From Mytilisepta virgata (lineage: Eukaryota > Mollusca > Bivalvia > Mytilida > Mytilidae): a stretch of DNA of 64,000 bases. The position numbers were made by a program, and so were the translations under genes. The notes under the pieces are model-generated. The model ran no database searches. It was not told where the DNA came from and was given only the letters and a program-made list of their open reading frames with translations. The stretch is taken from assembly GCA_028015205.1 (NCBI GenBank), contig CM051510.1, positions 32,364,580 through 32,428,579 of the forward strand, given 5' to 3'. Below, one piece after another: positions 60,480 through 64,000 of the stretch (the first letter of the stretch is position 1; every line of letters starts with the position of its first letter).

Positions 60480-61080
60480 AAGTCAATCTATATTGTACTC
60501 TGCAACATGACTGTTATTGTGAAATATTATTTTTAAATTACCATATGTTCTATTATGAAACACCTAAATGCAAATCTTTAGCCAAATTGACTCAAGGGTA
60601 AAATTTAGGTCGTTGTCACTCAAATGTTGCTGAGTTGTATTTGTAAAATATCAATATACTACCATAGGTATTTTAAAAATAAACCTAAATGGAAGCATTT
60701 TACCAAAGTCACCCATGCATAAATTATAGACCATGGCGATTGAAATGTTGCTGACTTTTGTTGTACTATATAAGTTGAATGAATAAGCATGATAACATTG
60801 ATATATCTGAATAACTGAAATGGAGCTAAACGAAAAAACTTAACTAAGTCAATCATGCATGAAATGTGGGTCATAATGGCCCACATGTTGGAAAAATGCA
60901 TTATATATAAGAGAATTAGTGTTAAATGTAAGTCAAAGTGAACCAAATGTTGTTGATCTGTTTTAGTGTCATAAGAAAATTGTAGTTGTATAATATCATT
61001 GATTTATCTCCAAGGGTTCCTGAAAAATGGACCTAATCGTAAAAACTTAACACATTTGTGGACGAGACATAAAAACATTC
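60480..61080. repeat. Diverged ~150-bp repeat, same family as 4240-5030
   Basis: TTGTTGTACTATATAAG, CATGCATGAAATGTGGGTCA, AATGGCCCACATGTTGG and AAAAATGGACCTAATCG match blocks at 4607-4770 and 4930-4960. It lies just upstream of exon 20. Confidence 0.7.
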
Positions 61081-61273
61081 ATACGTTCATCAATTGTAAT
61101 TTATGGACATTTTAAAATGTCCATCTCCTTTCGTTGTGTTCTCTATACTCTATATTATTTCATTTTCTTTTATAATGTAACATACAAATCAAATTTATTT
61201 TCCTAAATAAAACAGTCATTTCAATTTCTTATCATCGTGTGTAACTGACATATATAATATTTATATTATACAG

Positions 61274-62198
61274 GTGTAATTTCTGTCAGACACGGAATAA
61301 AGAGGATATACCTGGAAGATGTGACACTTGTAGTGAAATCCTGTGCAACAAATGTTTGGTACAGCATCACGTTGATCATAGTGATCATTCATATGACTAT
61401 GCGGATGACATATTACATGGATACAAACAGACAACTGACTCCATTTCAGTTTACCATGTCGTAGATATTAAGTGTTTGACTATCGACACATTAGTGATTG
61501 TACATAAAGATAATTTTCCTGGATCTTTAACATTATCCATTTATGATCTAACAGGAAAACCCTTAACTACAAAACCCATGAGTTATGGAGACAGATCTGA
61601 TGCAAGAATAGCCGTCATTGATCCTACTACAGTGGCAGTATCAATTCCTCCAGATGCCGTTCTGATAGCCAATTACATTTACCCAATTATAAACACGAAA
61701 GAAATAAAAACCAGTCCGGGTATGACAGGTGGAATTGCAAGTATTAACAATATGCTGTATTTAGCATATGAAACTGGAATAAAGGTTTTTAGGTTGACTG
61801 GAGAAGAGATTACCTTCATCAATATTCCCGACATCACCCTGCTTTATACTGTTAGTAATTGGAGACTACTTTGTGTTTATAATAGAAACTGTGGTCTGAG
61901 TAAAACCATGGGATACATTGATATTATGAATAATTCAATGCTGCCTCTTGACAAACTTCCATTTCATCCTGATGATGTCGCTGTTGACAATGAAGGACAT
62001 ATCCTGTTTCTAAAAGATAATGTTGTATGGCAAGCAAAGTCAGATGGTAGTGAATGTAAAGTTATTATTACGCTAAAGAAGGGGGGACTATTTTGGGGAA
62101 ATTTTGAAAGAGTTTGTTTTAGTGGACATTCCAATTTACTAATCGTTGCAGGAAGATACGGTAGTATAGGTGTATTCAGAAAAGTTGGAGATGAATAG
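61274..62198 (+). CDS. Exon 20: B-box-like zinc finger plus NHL-like beta-propeller, stop codon
   Basis: Acceptor TATTATACAG precedes residues 942-1249; the stop is at 62196-62198. The first residues give Cys943-x2-Cys946-x11-Cys958-x2-Cys961-x4-Cys966-x2-Cys969-x3-His973 and further His977/980, the ligand order of a B-box zinc finger. The remaining ~265 residues are beta-rich with propeller-like turns (LTLSIYDLTGKPL, IKVFRLTGEEI) and an NHL-like blade (HPDDVAVDNEGHILFL, near 61963-62010). In TRIM-type proteins such propellers bind RNA or protein partners. No coiled coil lies between B-box and propeller, unlike classic TRIMs, and no RING is seen anywhere in the gene. A strong coding exon. Confidence 0.85.
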
Positions 62199-62451
62199 AT
62201 TAATCAGGAAAGTGAATATTTATCATGATAGGATTTTTTGTGTGACTGGAAGTAGACAGTTATGTTAGTTTACATTGTAGCTGTTAAACTTAAAACAACT
62301 GATTTATATTCCTGCTTTACATTATAACCACTTTACCTAATGAAAATGAGATTAGAACTGTCAATATTATTTAAACTGTATATATTTTCATCGTCTTGTT
62401 TTGAATTTTTTCTTGAATGAATAGAAGATAATTTATGTTAATTTTTCTCCA

Positions 62452-62457
62452 ATTAAA
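62452..62457 (+). terminator. Candidate poly(A) signal (ATTAAA)
   Basis: ATTAAA about 250 nt after the stop codon, in AT-rich DNA. Other candidates are ATTAAA near 62813 and AATAAA near 63013 and 63326. In such AT-rich DNA these hexamers are common, so the choice is weak. Confidence 0.25.
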
Positions 62458-62815
62458 AACAATTTTTGGAATTTTACACAATCAACATTAGAAACCATAC
62501 ATAATACGGATTTTTACCAATACCTATACTTATATACAAAGATTTGACATACTAATACATTTTACAATTGATACCACATGTATTTTATGTTCCCTTTTGA
62601 AGGAATACTTTAAAAAAATCTCGAAATTGTCATCTCGAAATTTGAGGATCTTATCAAAGAAAAATTATAAAATCAACCAATTTTGAATTCCTCTATGGTT
62701 AATTTTTGCCTTTGAAAATTTACTAAATATATTCATCAACATATTTTACAGTTTCATATATTCTCAGATTTGCATTCTATGATTATAAATATGTATTGTC
62801 ATAATAATTCAGATT

Positions 62816-62990
62816 AAATATTTTGTTTGTTTAGCTGGGGTTTTATGTCGTTTTCAGCACATTTGGCTATTTCGCGGTGGCCAGCTTTTATTGGTGGAGT
62901 ACCCGGAGAGAACCACCGACCTTCGGTAGGAAAATTGGCAATCCTTGTCAATTTAGATCGAAGTCGAACACACCCCACCACAGGTGTAAA
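62816..62990 (-). mobile_element. MD-type SINE, head-truncated, minus strand
   Basis: Read in reverse it contains the B-box-like start GTGTTCGACTTCG, GGTCGGTGGTTCTCTCCGGG and GGCCACCGCGAAATAGCC, the conserved central domain of metazoan/bivalve MD-SINEs. The 3' end is AGCTAAACAAACAAA. The tRNA-like head is missing. Confidence 0.78.
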
Positions 62991-63014
62991 TATTTTGTTA
63001 AAATATAACTAATA

Positions 63015-63285
63015 AAAATCTGTTTGTTTAGTTGGGGTTTTACGACTTTTTCAGCACATTTGGCTATTTCGCGGCGTCCAGTTTTTATTGGTTAAGAAAG
63101 CCAGAGTACCCTGAGAAGAACCACCGACCTTCATAAGAAAAATTGGCAATCCTTGTCATTTAAGTTTGGAGTCGAACACACCCCACCACAGGTGAGATTA
63201 CTCCCAACCTCAGTGTTGACAGGCTAGTGGTCATTAGTAGTCATGATAAATTACCCAGACCACTGAGCCACCAAGGCCCCACTAA
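63015..63285 (-). mobile_element. MD-type SINE, near full length, minus strand
   Basis: In reverse: tRNA-like head GGGGCCTTGGTGGCTCAGTG (63282 downward) with box A, box B-like GTTCGACTCC, central MD core (GGTCGGTGGTTCTTCTCAGG, CGCCGCGAAATAGCC) and tail AACTAAACAAACAGA. Same architecture and core as its neighbour at 62816. The order fits the BivaMD-SINE description from molluscs. Box A and box B could act as an internal Pol III promoter. Confidence 0.82.
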
Positions 63286-64000
63286 AAATCTGCAATGTCA
63301 CTTAGGCTATTATATCTATAGTGATAAATAAAGATTTGTGTTGAATTTTCAACAACCTAGCATTATCTTTTTGAAACATGGTCATTCTATTTGTGTTGTC
63401 TTAAGTCATATAGTGGGTGTTGTTTTATGAAGATGCACCACATACTGTTTTTTATCTCCTGGTGCCATCCTAAGTAATGGGAACGTGAAATGTTAACCAC
63501 GTCTTGCACGTTGTTGATCAATCATGCACTATTTAAGTTGAATGTTTTTGTGAAAAATATAACAGATATATCACAAGGTCTTTTCAGAAATGTAACTACA
63601 CATGATATACAACCAAAGTTACTTAAGTATGAAATAAATGTCAGTGTCTTTAATGTTACCAGACTAATTACATTTGAAAACCTCGGTTTATTTATAATAA
63701 TGAACCCAAACACAACAAATTCACTCAAGCATGAAATAAAGGTCAAAGCAAAATATACATATTCAGCTGTGGTATACAGTAGATGTTTTTAGTGCAGTTA
63801 AATTGATTTTCCAACAAAAAGGACATAGAATATTTACTGTCATATATTACAGTCCAAACGTAAAAAAAAATCATCTAATGCGATATGCATACTTGTATCT
63901 GCCATAACATGTGAACACGTCACAAAAATATGTAAAAACTCCATTGTCTTCCTGTATTTATTTTTAACAAATCATGGTTCATCACATGGATTCAGTTTTT

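Larger units (their letters stand above)
1513..62198 (+). other. Single 20-exon gene: HEPN (DZIP3-like) - repeated alpha/beta module - B-box - beta-propeller protein, 1249 aa
   Basis: Predicted coding exons: 1521-2198, 2999-3196, 6461-6476, 7282-7548, 10215-10310, 14122-14442, 17657-17743, 18007-18087, 18763-18861, 19419-19736, 20517-20675, 25563-25601, 26121-26174, 26410-26454, 28869-28913, 35928-36049, 36675-36812, 37759-37792, 50809-50836, 61274-62198. All introns are GT-AG and every junction keeps frame. The sum is 3750 nt, exactly 1250 codons including the stop. Eleven consecutive internal exons plus the 7282 exon are phase 1-1. HEPN_DZIP3 and B-box/NHL proteins are known bivalve families with ubiquitin or immune-type roles; this full combination is my inference. 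The weakest links are the 16-nt exon at 6461 and the 7282 exon. The gene could be two genes if those are wrong. A 5' noncoding exon must lie upstream, because the first coding exon starts at a splice acceptor. Confidence 0.66.

Noticed and set aside
61276..61460. Alternative reading of the start of exon 20 in the frame directly following exon 18 (GVISVRHGIK...)
   Set aside because: It hits a stop at about 61461, while the other frame shows a B-box and an 300-residue open frame. The 28-nt exon fixes the phase instead.
63490..63792. 100-codon open frame after the gene
   Set aside because: Overlaps the diverged ~150-bp repeat family (ATGAAATAAATGTCAGTG-type blocks) and is mirrored by an open frame on the other strand.

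Overview
This looks like a window of a marine bivalve mollusc genome, most likely a mussel (Mytilus-like). The evidence is strong AT bias, intron-rich structure with GT-AG splice sites, a DZIP3-type HEPN exon of the kind expanded in bivalves, tRNA-derived SINEs with the mollusc/metazoan 'MD' core, and many degraded retroelement pieces. The genus is an inference, not shown by the sequence.

Main result: almost the whole window can be read as one plus-strand gene of 20 coding exons, from an ATG at 1521 to a stop at 62196-62198. Most of these exons would look like isolated fragments on their own. They join through canonical splice sites with matching phase at all 19 junctions. Total coding length is 3750 nt, i.e. 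a 1249-residue protein. Two micro-exons (16 nt at 6461 and 28 nt at 50809) are needed. The 28-nt one converts phase 1 to phase 2 exactly as the last exon requires, so it ties the last exon to the rest.

Predicted protein, in order: a DZIP3-like HEPN domain retaining an R-x4-H motif (about 1-200); a coiled coil (about 227-292); an alpha/beta region of unknown family (about 298-418); two copies of one alpha/beta module (about 460-520 and 649-712) separated by short exons; a C2C2 zinc-knuckle-like site (Cys746/749/755/758); an acidic and basic linker made of mini-exons; a basic helical segment (about 835-932); a B-box-like zinc finger (Cys943 onwards); and an NHL-like beta-propeller to the C-terminus. 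The parts suggest a ubiquitin or innate-immune type protein related to HEPN/TRIM families. No function is proven.

Introns: the large introns are full of mobile DNA. They hold at least seven fragments of one reverse-transcriptase element family plus further tail pieces in both orientations; a wrecked Ty3/gypsy pol (47.6-50.6 kb); a frameshifted PIF/Harbinger transposase (33.2-33.8 kb) next to a 458-bp near-identical direct repeat; a TIR element at 13.06-13.98 kb; hairpin (foldback) elements at 9.95 and 54.7 kb; a 7-copy ~147-bp array at 22.1-23.1 kb; diverged ~150-bp arrays at 4.2-5.0, 58.4-60.1 and 60.5-61.1 kb; and an inverted repeat of about 90-100 bp per arm enclosing an RT fragment (44.03-45.79 kb). 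Downstream of the gene is a pair of reverse-oriented MD-type SINEs (62.8-63.3 kb). A minus-strand pseudogene of unknown family with two stops lies at 52.3-52.65 kb. I saw no convincing tRNA, rRNA, CRISPR or prokaryotic features.
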